Positions 24,723-38,176 of a stretch of 64,000 nt of DNA are shown here, in pieces. Below the pieces are notes generated by a model, which was not told where the DNA came from, did no database searches, and saw nothing but the letters and a program-made list of their open reading frames with translations. Position 1 is the first letter of the stretch, and each line of letters begins with the position of its first letter. The translations under genes and the position numbers were made by a program. Source of the stretch: Fasciolopsis buskii (Eukaryota; Platyhelminthes; Trematoda; Plagiorchiida; Fasciolidae); NCBI GenBank assembly GCA_008360955.1, contig LUCM01007226.1:250104-314103 (forward strand). Direction: 5' to 3'.

Positions 24723-27700
24723 AGGCAGATGGCTGAAGGCTTGGCAACACTTTCCTACAGCCAGCCAAATAACATCTAACGTTTTGTAGCACGAGTACTG
24801 CATAAAAGGAATTAGCATATGGCTCCTAATTTCACTAGTGAGAAAAGTTGGAATCTATGGCCTAGGGACGTGAGAGCAATAATCAGATCACATCGTCCGA
24901 TGTAATGATAAGCCAACTGCCGTGAGCTGTCAAAGTGGTCCATTGTTTTTTGGTTAAAGCATTTGACCTGTGGAATAAAAAAGGTCCCGTTTGCCTGAGT
25001 GTCAGTGTGCATCTTATAGGTAATGCACCCCAGCTGACGAAGTACTCGTATGTATGACCATCTCAAATGGAACAGCTTGATGTAATGGGACAAGCGGCAA
25101 TAGATTCAATCAATACCAAATAACTAATCCAATTTTCAACCTATATTTATTTTGGCAGACCGGATGCGAAGCGTTCCCTAAACTGACTGATGCACGCAAT
25201 CCAGATTCGACTAATTAATTTTGAATTTGATATAAACCCACTATTGAGAGGAACAAAACAACTGCTCAATGAGTAGAACGATTGATGCATGAATGAATGC
25301 ATGTTTACAGGCATCAAGCGATAGGCATTAAATCGATAAAGCCAACGAGAGCTTGTCAAATGACAAGAAGGTAGATAATTCGTACGCCTAATCTGTGCGC
25401 TCTGGGACGTGCTTGTGCAGTGCGTTTATCTGTATGTCCACACGCTTGTAGTACACCTGGCCTCCCATTCGGAATTCGTCTATGGGTTCATTTTCATTCG
25501 CCCAGAAAGCGAATTTGGATCAATGGCAACGTATGTACATGTGAATAAACTCAAGCATATTTATGGAATCAGTAATCGTCGTTGGTCTGGTTCCCTCCAG
25601 AAAACATTGAGCGGATCAAGTTGCTTATGGATACAAACACAAATTCAACCTGACCTTGAGGAAGGGAAGCAATCAGTTATTGATTGGTCGTCTAAACGGA
25701 AAAATCATCGATTTGAGATGAGCGAAGTAGGACATTATTTGTGTTCACAATGAGAAGTGGCTCTGAATTAGACGAATACTATTTTAAGTATTAATTTTCC
25801 ATTATTTTTCTGTTATTCAAGGAAAATTCCCCCGGGAACCTTAGTGGTGGGTGATTATTTGATGTCGTTCGGCTAGTTATCACGCATAGCCTTTCGAGGT
25901 CTCCAGTGGATCTAAACTGGCCCAAGTTTCAAAATTATAGTTTATGTTCTGAAGCAAGCTTTGGAGACTATACAATGTACCTCATCCATTGTGCACAAGC
26001 ATTAATCATGTAAACAGAATGCATAGAGATGGCTTTGTCATGGAAATTCACAACAAAGCGCAGAATGTAAATGGAGTTATTAGCAACGAACTCTGAATGC
26101 TGTGCTACTAACCACAGACAGCAAGGTATGTAAGTACTACACTGGAAGTCTTCACGTAATCACATCAACTACCTGAGTCGATTGCCTGAAAGGATGTGAC
26201 TAACTGACTGCCTTGAAAACTCCAACTACGAGCATTACACGTGCATTCTGATGCGGCCAAGCAAAGCCATCATCACGTACAGTTCCGACAACTGATTTTA
26301 TGATTCCTGCTTGGCTTTGCCTGACAGAAGTCACTGGGAAGTGTATGTGCGCCAGACGGTAATCGATGGAGCAATAGGTACACGCAGTCCGTAGTTTGGC
26401 CAGCAGTAAAGTCGACACGTTGATAAAAATAGTGAATAGTTGGTCATCCAGAGAAATAGGGGACTGAAATGGGTTATATATATCTACATATATATATATA
26501 TATATGTATAGCGTCAACTTTTGGATGCACCATGAACAGCGTTGACAGGCAGCGAAATAGATCTGGATATCAAGTGTACGAAAACCCCGATTCTGGTTTT
26601 GTACAGTGGAATGATATCAGACACCACAACGGCAACTCAGCCATAAAAAAAATTGAAGGTCACTTTCATCTTGCTTCTTTTCATCTGTAACTATCGTTTC
26701 AACATTACAGTGATACCGTAATTGAGACACGTCTAACACTTCCGTCTGTGCCAGTTCGAAAAATCTCGCAACTTTGTTGTTTAGTAAATGATAGAGTTAC
26801 TTAACTGTCATTATTATAAGCTGCGTTACAATACACAGACCTGAATCAGTAAAAATCGAGGAGGCCTTTCATTATGTGACCAATATTTAGGCACACATGA
26901 ACTTCGATTCAAAAGCTTTAGGTTAAATTGAAAGATGAATGCCCCGGTCGGATTGAGTGCTTCTGCGAACACAACCGCATGTCTACATGCACGCACAGCT
27001 CAAAAAGTGGTCGATAGTCCGTCTAATCCCCGAGTGAAAACAGCTTGTATCATATGAACGATTAGTGAACTGCAGTAGATCGATCTACCGATTGACTATC
27101 AACCCCATGCTCGGTTGAACTAAGTTAGCACTCGCCATTTATCGGGTTCTTCTCACATTCAATTATGGATGAAATCCAATTCCTCACGGTGCACATCCTT
27201 TGCCGAATCAGAATTCTAAAAAAATCAAATATGAGGCAACTGAAATTGTCCACGAGAGGAACAGAACAGCCGAGCTTCGGGTAACTTTGTTAAACTAAAC
27301 GAATAACTTAAGCTAAAAAGACTGATAATGAACAACAGTTGGTGTAGACTTAATACTATGTGAGGCGTTAGACGAAGTTTCATCTATGCATATTTGACTG
27401 TCGGAAATAACCGTAAAACGAGTCATGCGTGCACGGAAAATCTTGTGCACACCTCCCCTTGTGCTACTTAGGCTCAATGTTCCACCATGTGAGCTCCAGT
27501 TGTATCGTAATTACGGTTAGTAAGGAATTGCTTCCAGGAAACTACCAATGAATCCCAAATGAACTTCAAAGAACGACTTCCCTACATGTTTCTGCGAGTT
27601 GGATTTTCTCGTCATTATGTCGTAACAACAACGACGGGTGAATAGAGCTTCCGGCTATTGTTTGTGAGTGTCAGTCGATGATGACATTCAGACTGGGGTT

Positions 27701-29871
27701 TGCATGAAACCTTATAGGTACTGACGACCTTCACAATAAAATTACAAAGTCTTTACTCGGTTGAATAATTGAGTGGATACTAATATAGAACTCCGCGTTT
27801 GTGGGATTCGAAATGGGGCGAGTGGGAACTGCGTAAAATAATATCAAGGACAACGAATTTTGCAACTAAACGTAGTCGGTATTCATGAAACTCCCAAGCC
27901 GCAACTCACAATCAATACATTATTTTATTGACGACGAAAGCACAAAACGCATAAGAATTCTTTGGAGGGTTGAGCACCTTGAAGCTGTTCGCCTGTTGCA
28001 GCCCAGTTAAAGGACGGATTTCACCGTACTAACTCTTATAAAATCACAACCAATGCACTATTACTTGTAACCTTTCATGACGTATTAGTCTGCAAAACAC
28101 TCTGGGTTTGTGGTCAAGACACTAAAGCATTTGCTGCCTGAAAGGTCAAAAAGTACGAATCTCGCCAAATTCGTCAGTTTACCATTGTTCAACACGCTTG
28201 ACGCATCGAGACCCAACTGGATCCCATACCACTAAAGTACTCAGGATTGTTTTCCCGCTCTCAGTTATAATTTAGTACACCTGATAGGTTATTGAGTAGG
28301 CCGTTCAGCTAGCACTCAAACTCCGAGCAGGTAAGAAAACGTCACCGTTAGTGTTGTCTTACACGAACGAAATGCACTGCTTATCGGAAAAAGTGAAGGA
28401 AAGAAGCTTAATTCGGAATATTGTTCAATGTAAACTTTTACTGTTAGAAAATAAACATGGCAGATATTACTTCCTGCCACCGCAGTCGAATCTACCATCG
28501 GTCTATGATAAGGGTCACGCAATCTCATTAGCTTCCAGTGATTTCTTTCACATTTGAACCAAACGGCAACCTTTAGGTCAGTTTAATGCCGTGTCATCAG
28601 ATGATGAGTAATAGTTGATGGGTGAGACTCTGAATTGGTCAGTAGGATTTTGACCCAATATTTATTACTTCGTGCAGGCCTTATTTAGTAGACTTTATGG
28701 CTGTTCATTTACCATTTGAGTAAGAATATGGTGCTCCGAGATAGCAACAAAACCGAACCATATTTGCACAAGGTTGATGACTGAAAAACTGAACCGAACT
28801 GAAGTTATACCCCTCGTAGGACCAGTTGGTTACGTAGTGGCCAAGACAATTTGGCTCCGCTTGTTGGCTCCGGGCCTACAGACGAGCCCGCGAATAAAAT
28901 TATTCGACTTTTAGAGGTAAATGGAAGAATTTTAAGCGCCGGATGAATTAGTCTCAGGTCACGGCCTTACAGTTAGTTTGGTAAGTCACTCTAACTTTAA
29001 AAAAAACAATAAAGGAGTTGTAATTCCTCTTGGGATGCACCCGATTGGTCGATAACCTGACCTTTGATATTTCTCCCAGTTTTCTGGTCATCCGCTGGAC
29101 CAGTTTAATGGCCGGAGCAAAGAATGTATTGGATAAAACAAATCTAACCAACTACTGAAAAGTGCGAAATTGTAATCTGGAAAAGATACTGTTGAACAGG
29201 AAAAAAATTTGAGGTGGAGCCATCATTCCGCTCTGGTTGCGCTGTATCCTGTTCGCTTGACCAACTTGATTGGGAGCAGCAAACGATTTGCTCACATTGC
29301 AGCTGTGATCACCGAGCAGTTCTATCAGTGGCGATAAATTTAACGGCTAAATTTGGATGCGCCTGATCTGTTCTCTGTCCAGTCAAACTCAAACCTTTCG
29401 CGAAAGCCAGTTATTATTGCAAACTATTAAATAAAAGAAATCAACCGGAAACTAGAAATCTCCCTTTAAAAGCTGAACCCACTATCGAGTACTATGTGGG
29501 CTTCGTCCAAAGACCTCGAAATGTGAGGATTTTGAAATATTATCGAAAATACCGAACTAATCAAAACGAGAACCTTAGTCGACCGAAAACTTAGAAATTC
29601 AAGCAAGCATAAGAAAATAGATATCAAACATCCAAATTTGCAGCAGGATGTTACATAAATTCATGAGAATCATCCACGGGGATTTGACTATTATAACAAA
29701 CATTTACATGGAAAATGGCCGCCGCAAGACTCAACTCCGTACTTGAACTACTGCGACTCCTCCAGTACGTACTCAACAATAAAAAACGACGTACTGGGAA
29801 TGAGACAATTTATCTGCAGCCATAAAACCAGAACATACCGAAACTGCCTCCAAATCCCTCAGTATGGTCAA
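24723..29871. other. Unassigned 5 kb
   Basis: The longest frame (25409-25753) begins with GTG, has no recognisable domain and no splice support. One (TA)n run. Nothing else identified. Confidence 0.45.
26475..26510. repeat. (TA)n microsatellite, interrupted
   Basis: A TA run broken by CTACA and GTA. No element recognised beside it. Confidence 0.9.
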
Positions 29872-30708
29872 GCGTGGGTGTACTAGGTTCCCAGTTAACC
29901 ACTCCCCTGAACGCCTCTCGAAATGCTCCCATCTGATCGGGGTCTCAAATAGCCCCTACTGAGGAAGTCTTGTACACTGCATTCTCGTGACAGAGGTGTT
30001 CCTACTAAAGTGCCAGGACGAAGGTGAACACCTGGACCTTCCAACTGGTTAACTAATTCTTGGTACCCGATCTAGTGGAAATGCCTAAACCCGGATTTCA
30101 AACCAATCACGGATACCGTACTAAGCATACAGCTTTGCTACCGATGTCCGTGGTGAATGGGTGTACTGGGAACCCGGAATGTTTAACCCCACCCGGAAGT
30201 GCGTGAATTGAACGATCAGTGAACTGGTTCTCCAGTAGGTTACGTGATTCTAAGGTCGTGCTGCTGTCTTGTGGGTTAGGCCATTTGGTTAAAGGTTCGG
30301 GGTAGAGTCCATTAAGTGAACTCTCTACTTTGGTTTGGGCAACCGGGTAGTATTCAGCGGGTGGAGGAATCACGGATTTCGATGGACAGTCGAAGACCTG
30401 GAGATGGGAAATGGTTAAATCCTATGTGGTGAACTCTACATACCATTTCTTTTTCTTTTCTTTTTCTTGATCATTGTTTTCATCCATCGCCGTGAATTTT
30501 TTTAATGTTTTTTTAAATCACTTTTTGCTATACACGATTCACAACCAGCAGCGATTCTCAGGATCCATGATTAATCAGAGAGACTTCCCATGGTTTTTTG
30601 TCAGCTATGGTGACCTACTCAAATCCTCATTCAACTTCGTTTCCTCATGCCAGTGTTCATGAGTACGACTCTACTGGTTTTTATTTTAGCGATCGCAATT
30701 TAATCCAA
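29872..30708 (+). repeat. Repeat H1, complete copy
   Basis: About 835 bp defined by comparison with 42998-43586 and with the split copy around LINE A2. It starts near GTGGGTGTACTAGGTTCCC, contains the GTCTTGTGGGTTAGGCCATT site where A2 inserted in the other copy, and ends near GCGATCGCAATTTAATC. No ORF is conserved and no terminal repeats were found. It is probably a non-autonomous element, class unknown. Confidence 0.8.
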
Positions 30709-31379
30709 CATTAACTGTCGTACCGTACGTCAAACATCCAAAATGATTGCAAGATTACTCAAGCTCCATGGAACTGAATTGGCTCACAGACCAACGTGAA
30801 CTCTACGAAAGGTTCTATCGAAGACTAAATAACCGACAGCAGACAAGGATCGAACTAACGTCGTCTACCAAACTGAATGCGAAAAACCAAACACGGGACA
30901 AACCGGAAAGAAACTTGTAACATGGACCCATGAACACCAGTTGGAAAAAAAACATTACCCGCCCTCCCTAATTTCAGCTCCTAAAGGTCAGGACTGTCAA
31001 AACTCAACTGCGAGAACGTGAGGATTGTCGTCCAGGGTAGAACCAAGCGTTCGAAAAATTTCTCGAAGCTTTGCACTACTCTGAAAGAGCGATAAACAGA
31101 CAAGTCGATCTGGACCATGTGTGCTTATCGATGTGATCAAAGGGACAAGTCAGCGCAAGTCGGTAGAATCGAACGCTAAATCACTCCGCAATTTGTCAGC
31201 AGATGACGAGAGTGAACAAGGCAAATGGTTAGCATCATTATCACACCATACCACTCAACCAAAGGCAGCCATTCAACATCGAATAAAGACCATGAATGAC
31301 TCATTTAAGCGGATATGGCAACCAGGCGCTTGCCACAAGTCCATAGCATCGGTTATTATAACACGGCAGGTGATCAAGG

Positions 31380-31426
<47 letters not shown>

Positions 31427-31467
31427 AGGAGGCAGTATCTGGATGCGTAAACAAAATTTGCCCGGCA

Positions 31468-31510
31468 GCACACGACCGGTTTCGCAGTTATTGTCGCTCG
31501 TCAGGTATGC
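31468..31510 (-). ncRNA. Hammerhead ribozyme, mirror copy
   Basis: Identical to the copy at 32191-32233 but on the opposite strand, in the left arm of the palindrome. The minus strand reads GCATAC, CTGACGA, stem II, GAAA, CCGGTC, GTGTGC. If the palindrome is an assembly artefact, this copy is not independent. Confidence 0.75.
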
Positions 31511-31845
31511 GTAACCGGTGCTCTCTTGTCCAAACATCCACATACTTGTACACTCCGAATTGATATTTCTCACCAGAGACGAATCTGTAGCAACAGGAGT
31601 GTGCATGGAAGCTCTTCGTCGAAGAGTCCACAGAAGAATCACAACTGTGATTCGTTGATAATTCTTTGTCAGTTGGGCTGAGCCAACCTTAGGAACGAGG
31701 GCAGAATGCCCCAGAATATACGTATGTATATATAGAAGCAGGAGGTAGTATCTGGATGCGTAAACAAAATTTGCCGGGCAGCACACTCCTGTTGCTACAG
31801 ATTCGATTCTGGTGAGAAATATCAATCAATTCGGAGTGTACAAGC

Positions 31846-31855
31846 NNNNNNNNNN
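31846..31855. other. Assembly gap (10 N)
   Basis: A run of ten unknown bases lies at the exact centre of the palindrome. The round number is a typical placeholder, so the true distance is unknown. Confidence 0.95.
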
Positions 31856-32190
31856 GCTTGTACACTCCGAATTGATTGATATTTCTCACCAGAATCGAAT
31901 CTGTAGCAACAGGAGTGTGCTGCCCGGCAAATTTTGTTTACGCATCCAGATACTACCTCCTGCTTCTATATATACATACGTATATTCTGGGGCATTCTGC
32001 CCTCGTTCCTAAGGTTGGCTCAGCCCAACTGACAAAGAATTATCAACGAATCACAGTTGTGATTCTTCTGTGGACTCTTCGACGAAGAGCTTCCATGCAC
32101 ACTCCTGTTGCTACAGATTCGTCTCTGGTGAGAAATATCAATTCGGAGTGTACAAGTATGTGGATGTTTGGACAAGAGAGCACCGGTTAC

Positions 32191-32233
32191 GCATACCTGA
32201 CGAGCGACAATAACTGCGAAACCGGTCGTGTGC
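32191..32233 (+). ncRNA. Hammerhead ribozyme
   Basis: Same layout as the other copies: GCATAC, CTGACGA, stem II GCGACAATAACTGC, GAAA, CCGGTC and GTGTGC. Stem I is intact over six pairs. Stem II is weaker (about three pairs). The predicted cut is after C32227. A CCGG on each side of stem I (near 32182-32186 and 32235-32238) could extend it across an internal loop. It lies in the right arm of the 31.4-32.3 kb palindrome. Confidence 0.82.
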
Positions 32234-32274
32234 TGCCGGGCAAATTTTGTTTACGCATCCAGATACTGCCTCCT

Positions 32275-32332
<58 letters not shown>

Positions 32333-32829
32333 TTAGGCTGTGCCAAACAATATTTGGTCCATCTTGTGTGGAGTATGCAATTGAAATTAAAGCTAAACAA
32401 ACATGTTGGAACGGAATATTTTGTATTCCAGTCTGTTCACACATGTTTGGGTCATATTTTATTCACAACAAGAAAGACTCCCTTTCGAAACCTCGATTTC
32501 GAGCCACGGTCATTAGTAAATCTAGCCACTTTGATTTTTGATCGCTGATGTTATAATTTCTTTAACTGAAACGAACCTATACAAATTGAGCGGCTGGTGA
32601 GCTTCTCCATTCTTCCGCCCTAAGTCTCTGCCTATCCTGGGCGTTTTGTCTTCAAACACAAATTGACAGATACAAATAGCGCAACGCAGAATAACGTGGA
32701 TGCTGAAAAGGACGCATTCACAATACGTGATCAACTCAGAGTGGACGGTTTACAATGTTTTTTCTAGAGAGGGGTAGATTGTGATAAATACTTAACTGAG
32801 CACTTGCTCACTGCTAATTTGTTCCTCCT

Positions 32830-33600
32830 ACCAAACACGGGATCGATACGCAAGTAGTGATTGTCAAGCATAGTCAAGCGAAGAGTATTTTTAGCTCAGG
32901 GGAACCATGTTTTGTAGCCATACGACAGATAGGTTGGCATGACGACAGAACGTACCCAACCCTTCGGGGAAAGGCCGATGTCGTGTCGGTCCCAGAGATA
33001 CCTGACGTTCGACGGAGTTGATCTGGTCTTTGAAATGCCCGTGGACATTTTTTTGTTTACGCTGTCAAATTCAGCAATACAATTTTGGCACTCTCCAATC
33101 CTTCGTTGCCTGGCTAATCCGAAAATAATACCTTACATCCTAATGACAGAAATTACATTCCGCATCGAATCACTTGCGTTTTTAAACTGTTCATAAATTA
33201 ATTGTTTCAACCTTAGAACCGGGTACGACGATCCAAGACAGGTGATTCAGTAGCCTGTTAGCAGTTCGAAATCAGCGTATGGGAGGCTTTCAACTGATCC
33301 CTTTTGGATGTCATCAATAGTTAAGTCAAGGAGAAACGGCGAAGTGCCATATCCTTGTCGAACGCAGCTGGAGACAGAGTGAAGCAAAAGCTTGCTGTGA
33401 GACCATAGTCGTTCTGAAGTAGATGACAGAGGGATTTCATGACAAATTCTTCAAGTCTACCATTTTTTGACAAACATTCACAGGGAGTAAACCTGCCAAC
33501 CAAATCCAAAGCTGCTGATATCCAAGAACACGAGGATGGTTGATCTTCGGTAAGCGTGCTGATATTGACGGAAGAGGAATCACTGACCAACAATCTGAAC
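32830..33600 (-). mobile_element. LINE C2, degenerate fragment
   Basis: The minus strand reads QPSSCSWISAALDLVGR, with frameshifts against a FLDIRAAFDSVDR RT motif. Further on it has YLWDRHDIGLSPKG and PTYLSYGYKTW, matching LWRRRDIRLSxKG and LLYGCETW. Many stops and shifts show this is an old copy. Confidence 0.65.
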
Positions 33601-34136
33601 CAGGAAGAAACTTTGCTTGCTCCTCACAGATTTGAGCTTTTGTTTAAAATGACAGCCTAAGAAGAACAGCGAACTTTATAACCGAAAAGAATAAAGCTGA
33701 CTCCTCCTTGTTTGTCTCAAACAGTTCATGAGATGTTTTTGAAAACATGGACTAAGAGCTAATCCATTCAATACGCGGGAAATTATGCCTCTTCTTACAC
33801 TTTGGAGAAATTATACACCAGTCCTTCCACCGTATCGTATTGGGCCTCTTCAAATAAAGCTGGTGATAAGCCGCCTGTGCCTGAGCCCTGGGGTTTACGA
33901 ATAATCCAAACACTGAAAATTTCCCATTACCAGGGCGGATCTAAATTAACCGAAGTCCAATTGTCCAACGAGTTCTTCTGGGCACTGATAAAATCTACTC
34001 ATAGGCGTTCCAACTGTTTTGCGGCGCTGAAATCGCATCCTATGGCACCGATGATGGATGAATTGGAACAGTTTTCGGACGCCCTAAAGGCAGGAGCTGA
34101 CTCCATCTCAGCAACGCATTTCGACCATCGATTTAC

Positions 34137-34250
34137 GCAATCTTTTACCTTTTACTTCATTTATTAATGAAATAACAATGTACATCATTTCTCAGAGGGG
34201 GACCTCGGTCGACAGAGAGCTCTCAAGTGGGGAAGTCGACCTTGCATCAC
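34137..34250 (-). repeat. 3' tail of LINE C shared with the SINE family
   Basis: The minus strand has GGTCGACTTCCCCACTTGAG, CTGTCGACCGAGGTCCCCC, GAGAAATGATGTACATTG and TTATTTCATTAATAAATGAA. The same order of blocks ends each SINE copy. Here it follows a LINE C reading frame and not a tRNA head. Confidence 0.65.
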
Positions 34251-35805
34251 CTACTCGAAAGAGGACGGGAAATAGTGAGAAATCGACTGTAAGAGCTGAC
34301 TGAGGAACTGTATAGAAAAGGAAAGATTTCAAACGCGAGAATGCCACTGACTGCAGTCTCCGACAATCGCTTGGGAAGATCTCGGGGGCACCAAACTTCA
34401 GTATAACTGGGCCATAACAGAACCAACCTGCATGCTCCTGTGTATGCACGTACTCTGATCGATAAAAGGATTTCAAGCGCAAACCACTGACGCTTCAAAC
34501 CGGTAAACGCTATCTGGGCCTCCTGCACACCGGAAGACACTTCATTCGAAGTACGACCATCTGGTTAGATGAAACTACCCGAGCAACCAGATCTTTCTAC
34601 CTTGTGAGGTTCTTCCGCTGAAGAACAAGGTTTGCCTTCGAGCCAGTTCAGTCCTGCAACAGCCTTTTGCACATCTAACGTGCAAAACGCCATCCGAACA
34701 TTATAGTTCAGATGGCCGAGGGAATTTTTCGGCTTATGTGGGGCTTGATTAAGTAGAGCAACGTCTTCTGCAAGTTCTAACCCAGAAAATTTCCTGTCTG
34801 AGCAACCATCGATGCCATTATTCTCACATGAGGTGATGACCATTCACATAACAATATCCATGAAAAAATCGAAAATGAAGGATGAAATGGAACGACGCTG
34901 ACGAACACCAATTCTAATCTTGAAGTTGAGGAAAAAATTCCCATAACGTTCAATGAAACATGGAGACACAGAACTGAACGAGCAACTGAGTCGAACTTCA
35001 TTTGTGATCACGGAAAACGGAGACCGTGAGTCGGCGGAACATGAAGCTGTCCTATAATTTGACGCAGAGTGAAAATACGATAAACCAAACCCTCCAGGAT
35101 AGAAAACTTGGGTGGTTATCATGCATACACCTTCCGATAGCAACAAATCGATGAAGAAAAATGAATGAGAGTAACTTGGATGAAATGCCACAAAACAGAT
35201 CAATACGAACTGTGTCACTGCATATTCGTCCCTTGAGGAAAAGCTGTTCTGCCTTTTGCAATTCGTGATTTGACCCCACTCCAACACTTACCCCAGATGT
35301 GATCAGGCTCCGGAGTAACCTGAAGCTAATGAATTCTTCTAACCGATCAGCACAAAGGATGAATACACGCACAGTCTCCTGTCAGTCTTGAAGAATTACA
35401 TTACATTTTAAGGTACAAAGCACATACCTAGATACCTAGATACCTCAAGTGCCAAGCGGTCTAACCCGCGTTGAATTAACTGTGCATCGACAATCATCAC
35501 GATGAGATCATCGGCATACTCTATGTCAGAAGCTATTCAATGGGAGAAATTCAACTTCACCGTCTGAAACATCAGACAAAGCGTTCTGAAGAACATCCTC
35601 TATGACGAAGTTGAAAACAAGTGGGCATATAGGGCAGCCTTGTCGTACTCCACTGGAGACGACGAAGGGTGGCCAAAGCTGGCCATAAGCTCTAACCCGA
35701 CCTGACGTAGGACGGTAAAACACTTTGAAAACTGACGCGCACTTCTTAGGTACTCCAGTTCTCAACAAATAGTGCCATGGTGCAGACCTATCAATAGAGT
35801 TAAAC
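34137..35805 (-). mobile_element. LINE C3, 3' part (RT palm to 3' tail)
   Basis: It begins (element order) at the FNSIDRSAPWHYLLRTGVPK RT motif, directly next to the tail of LINE A1, then reads GRVRAYGQLWPPFVVSSGVR with QGCPICPLVFNFVIEDVL. A second, more decayed RT copy follows (GVRQRRSISSFIFDFFMD; LELAEDVALL for the YADD box), then a degenerate C-terminus and a 3' tail ending in TTATTTCATTAATAAATGAA. The doubled RT shows it is a composite of two copies. Confidence 0.75.
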
Positions 35806-38065
35806 ATCATCATCATCATCGATCAGCGCTAAGCAGCAAGGCAAGTCTCACTTATCGCTGCCTTTTCCCCAGAGTTACAAGCTTCTATAGAAACAGTGAA
35901 TATCCAAATGGAACAGGAAGTGAACCTACACAGGTGGAAAAAGATAATATCCTGTTGCAGCCAACATACGGAGCACAGCCTAACTGTACAAACGCACGTG
36001 TTTTCACTCATTCTGATTCGACAGAAAATGACAACACGATCGCCACTGTTCGCGATTCATTGCCACGTTCTTCAGTGTCTCCACTTAGCTAGTTGGCGGG
36101 TGTTTCGGACCCCAACTCCAACCACGGAGACGTCAGACACTCACTTTACGGAAGTTCGCTGTACATTTTCTCATTCCACGTTGCCACGTCATCTGTTGAT
36201 CTCTAGATGGCTTTCCCCTTCCTTGAGAGGGACCGAAAACAGGGCACGACATTGTAGACGAGTGTTCGACGTACACAACACGTGACCCAATGAGCGTAGT
36301 CTACTAAGTTTCATACACTGAAATAAGGTATTCTGAAAGTCGGCACATAGTATTAGATTCCTCCCCTTCACATCACTCACCCGGTCACTGTATCTGATCC
36401 TAGCGATATTACGAAGACATCGGTGATCGAAAACCTCTAACCGACGAACATCTCCCACACGCATACTCCATGTCTCGCAACCGTACAGCAGAACTGAACG
36501 CACTGCAGCACGGTGCACACGACCTTTCAACTTCAGTGAAATATCAGACCGACGCCACAAATGCTTCAGCGTAAGCTGCCCAAGCCTTCAATATACGTGA
36601 GTACCTACAATGACCAGCTACCATCATTCGACACGCAGTTACCAAGGTAGGTGAAACGGTCCGCAATCGTTAGTTTCACTCCATCTAGTATCAAGTTGCG
36701 GACATTTCGAATGAACTTGATAGTTCACCGTACACCCTCACGCGACCATAGGTATGCAAGTACAATGCTCGCAACAGGTTCACAAACTTCGCTCGCATAC
36801 GACTTCGGTGGAGACCTCTGAATAGCGCCATCTGATCCACTGATTCGAACGCGTCTTTCAAGTCGAGGAATACTACGATCGTAGGGCGGCGGTGCGTGTG
36901 GCGCGTTTCGAGCGACTGACGCAGGGTGAATATCTGGTTGATGCAACCTCGACCTGGCCGAAATCCGGCCTGCTGTTCTCGGATATTACTCTCGCGAATA
37001 GTTAACAAACGACGCAGCATTGTCGAAGCTAACACGTTAGTAACTATCAGAATTAAACTAATCCCACGATGGTTGCTACAGTCATTCCGTGTGTTCTTCT
37101 TGAAGATGGGTACAATCAGTGACTCACCCCACGATAACGGAATTGACTTCTCGTTCCAAATATAACAAAGCAAGGAGGTAAGTGCTTTTATTAGGGCCTT
37201 TCCACTCAATTTGAAACGAACTGAGGGAAGTTCGTCGAGACGGGTTGCTTTGCCACACTTCAGAAGTGGAATAATCGACTCTATTTCTAATTCCGCTGGG
37301 CGGTCGACAGACACCTAAAGGCTCGCAGCTGCAGACGTTGGACTAAATACGTTAGCGTGGGTCCAGGTAAACTGACCCTTGAAGTACTCAGCTCAATGGT
37401 GAAGCCTTTGCTGTCCACCATGGATGGGCTCTCCATTCCTATCGCATATGTCTTCACTAACCGAAGTTCGCCGTCTTCTCCCATATCAGTGCTGCAGTCC
37501 GTTGGAACGAATGTCGAGATGACAAATAAACTATGCCTAACACTACTATCCTTCCGGATGCCGACTGATCCCTACACTCTCACGGCGCACAAACGACTGC
37601 TGACTAGGATAGTCCTAAAGGGCTGCTTCAGCCTTCTCACTCAAGACTACTCCCACACCACGTTGACCCACAGCTTGAGCTGCTTCGTCTCCTGAAGTGC
37701 GAACAAAATATCTTGACGAGACGTTAGTCGCAGTTAGTTGAATTATTCTGCTCGAATCCTGAATTCGTGTTTCACTCACGCAGCAGACATCAATCGAAAG
37801 TGACTCCACTGTCAGAACCAAACACCCCTGTTGGCCAGCCTGAATTAAAATGCGCACATTGAAGAAACCGAGATTCGGAGGCTGACGAGGCTTGAGAAAA
37901 TGTGAGCTGGCAGAATGAAAACCACGTACTACGCCACTTGACAACGGACCGTTGCGAATATCGGGCGTGATCAGTGGGGACCCTATGAGTAAGCGGAAGG
38001 GGCAAAGAGACTGGGTTGAAAACAGAAGTTACAGATTGACTAAAAGAGATGGAACTCAAATTGAA
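35806..38065 (-). mobile_element. LINE A1, internally deleted copy
   Basis: It starts with the CATCATCAT tail at 35806 (element 3' end) and ends near 38065 at the same element 5' base as A2. It contains the endonuclease start (NLGFFNVRIL, DVCCVSETRIQD), then a deletion that joins the sequence after TDMGEDGE to the linker, then RT motifs EQQAGFRPGRGCINQIFTLR and FLDLKDAFESVD at 36691-37314. A second deletion removes GIRQG and YADD. The C-terminal part (SLKLKGRVHRAAVRSVLLYG) is at 36189-36560. It is non-functional. Confidence 0.88.
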
Positions 38066-38176
38066 TAAAGCAGAATTAACTGATCATGAGTAGGTGAGAC
38101 GAAAGTTTTTTTTACTGATATTTGCCGCTGGTTTTTCACATTTCACTCAGTACATCATCATATTCCTTCGACACAG

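Larger units (their letters stand above)
31381..32329. repeat. Large palindrome of two hammerhead repeats around a 10-N gap
   Basis: The left arm (31381 to about 31845) and right arm (about 31856 to 32320) are reverse complements with no difference seen by eye, from outer (TA)n to the gap. Each arm carries a full hammerhead unit plus a rearranged piece of the same family next to the gap. The exact symmetry around an unknown-length gap suggests either an assembly join of one sequence with its own reverse complement or a true long inverted repeat that could not be assembled. Confidence 0.9.

Noticed and set aside
25409..25753. 114-codon plus-strand frame
   Set aside because: GTG start, no recognised family and no splice signals; probably chance.
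31301..32541. Long frames with IYIYIY runs on both strands
   Set aside because: They are translations of (TA)n within the palindromic hammerhead repeats; no coding signal.
33802..34167. 121-codon plus-strand frame
   Set aside because: It starts with TTG, has no recognised domain or splice support, and its 3' end runs into the shared SINE/LINE C tail.
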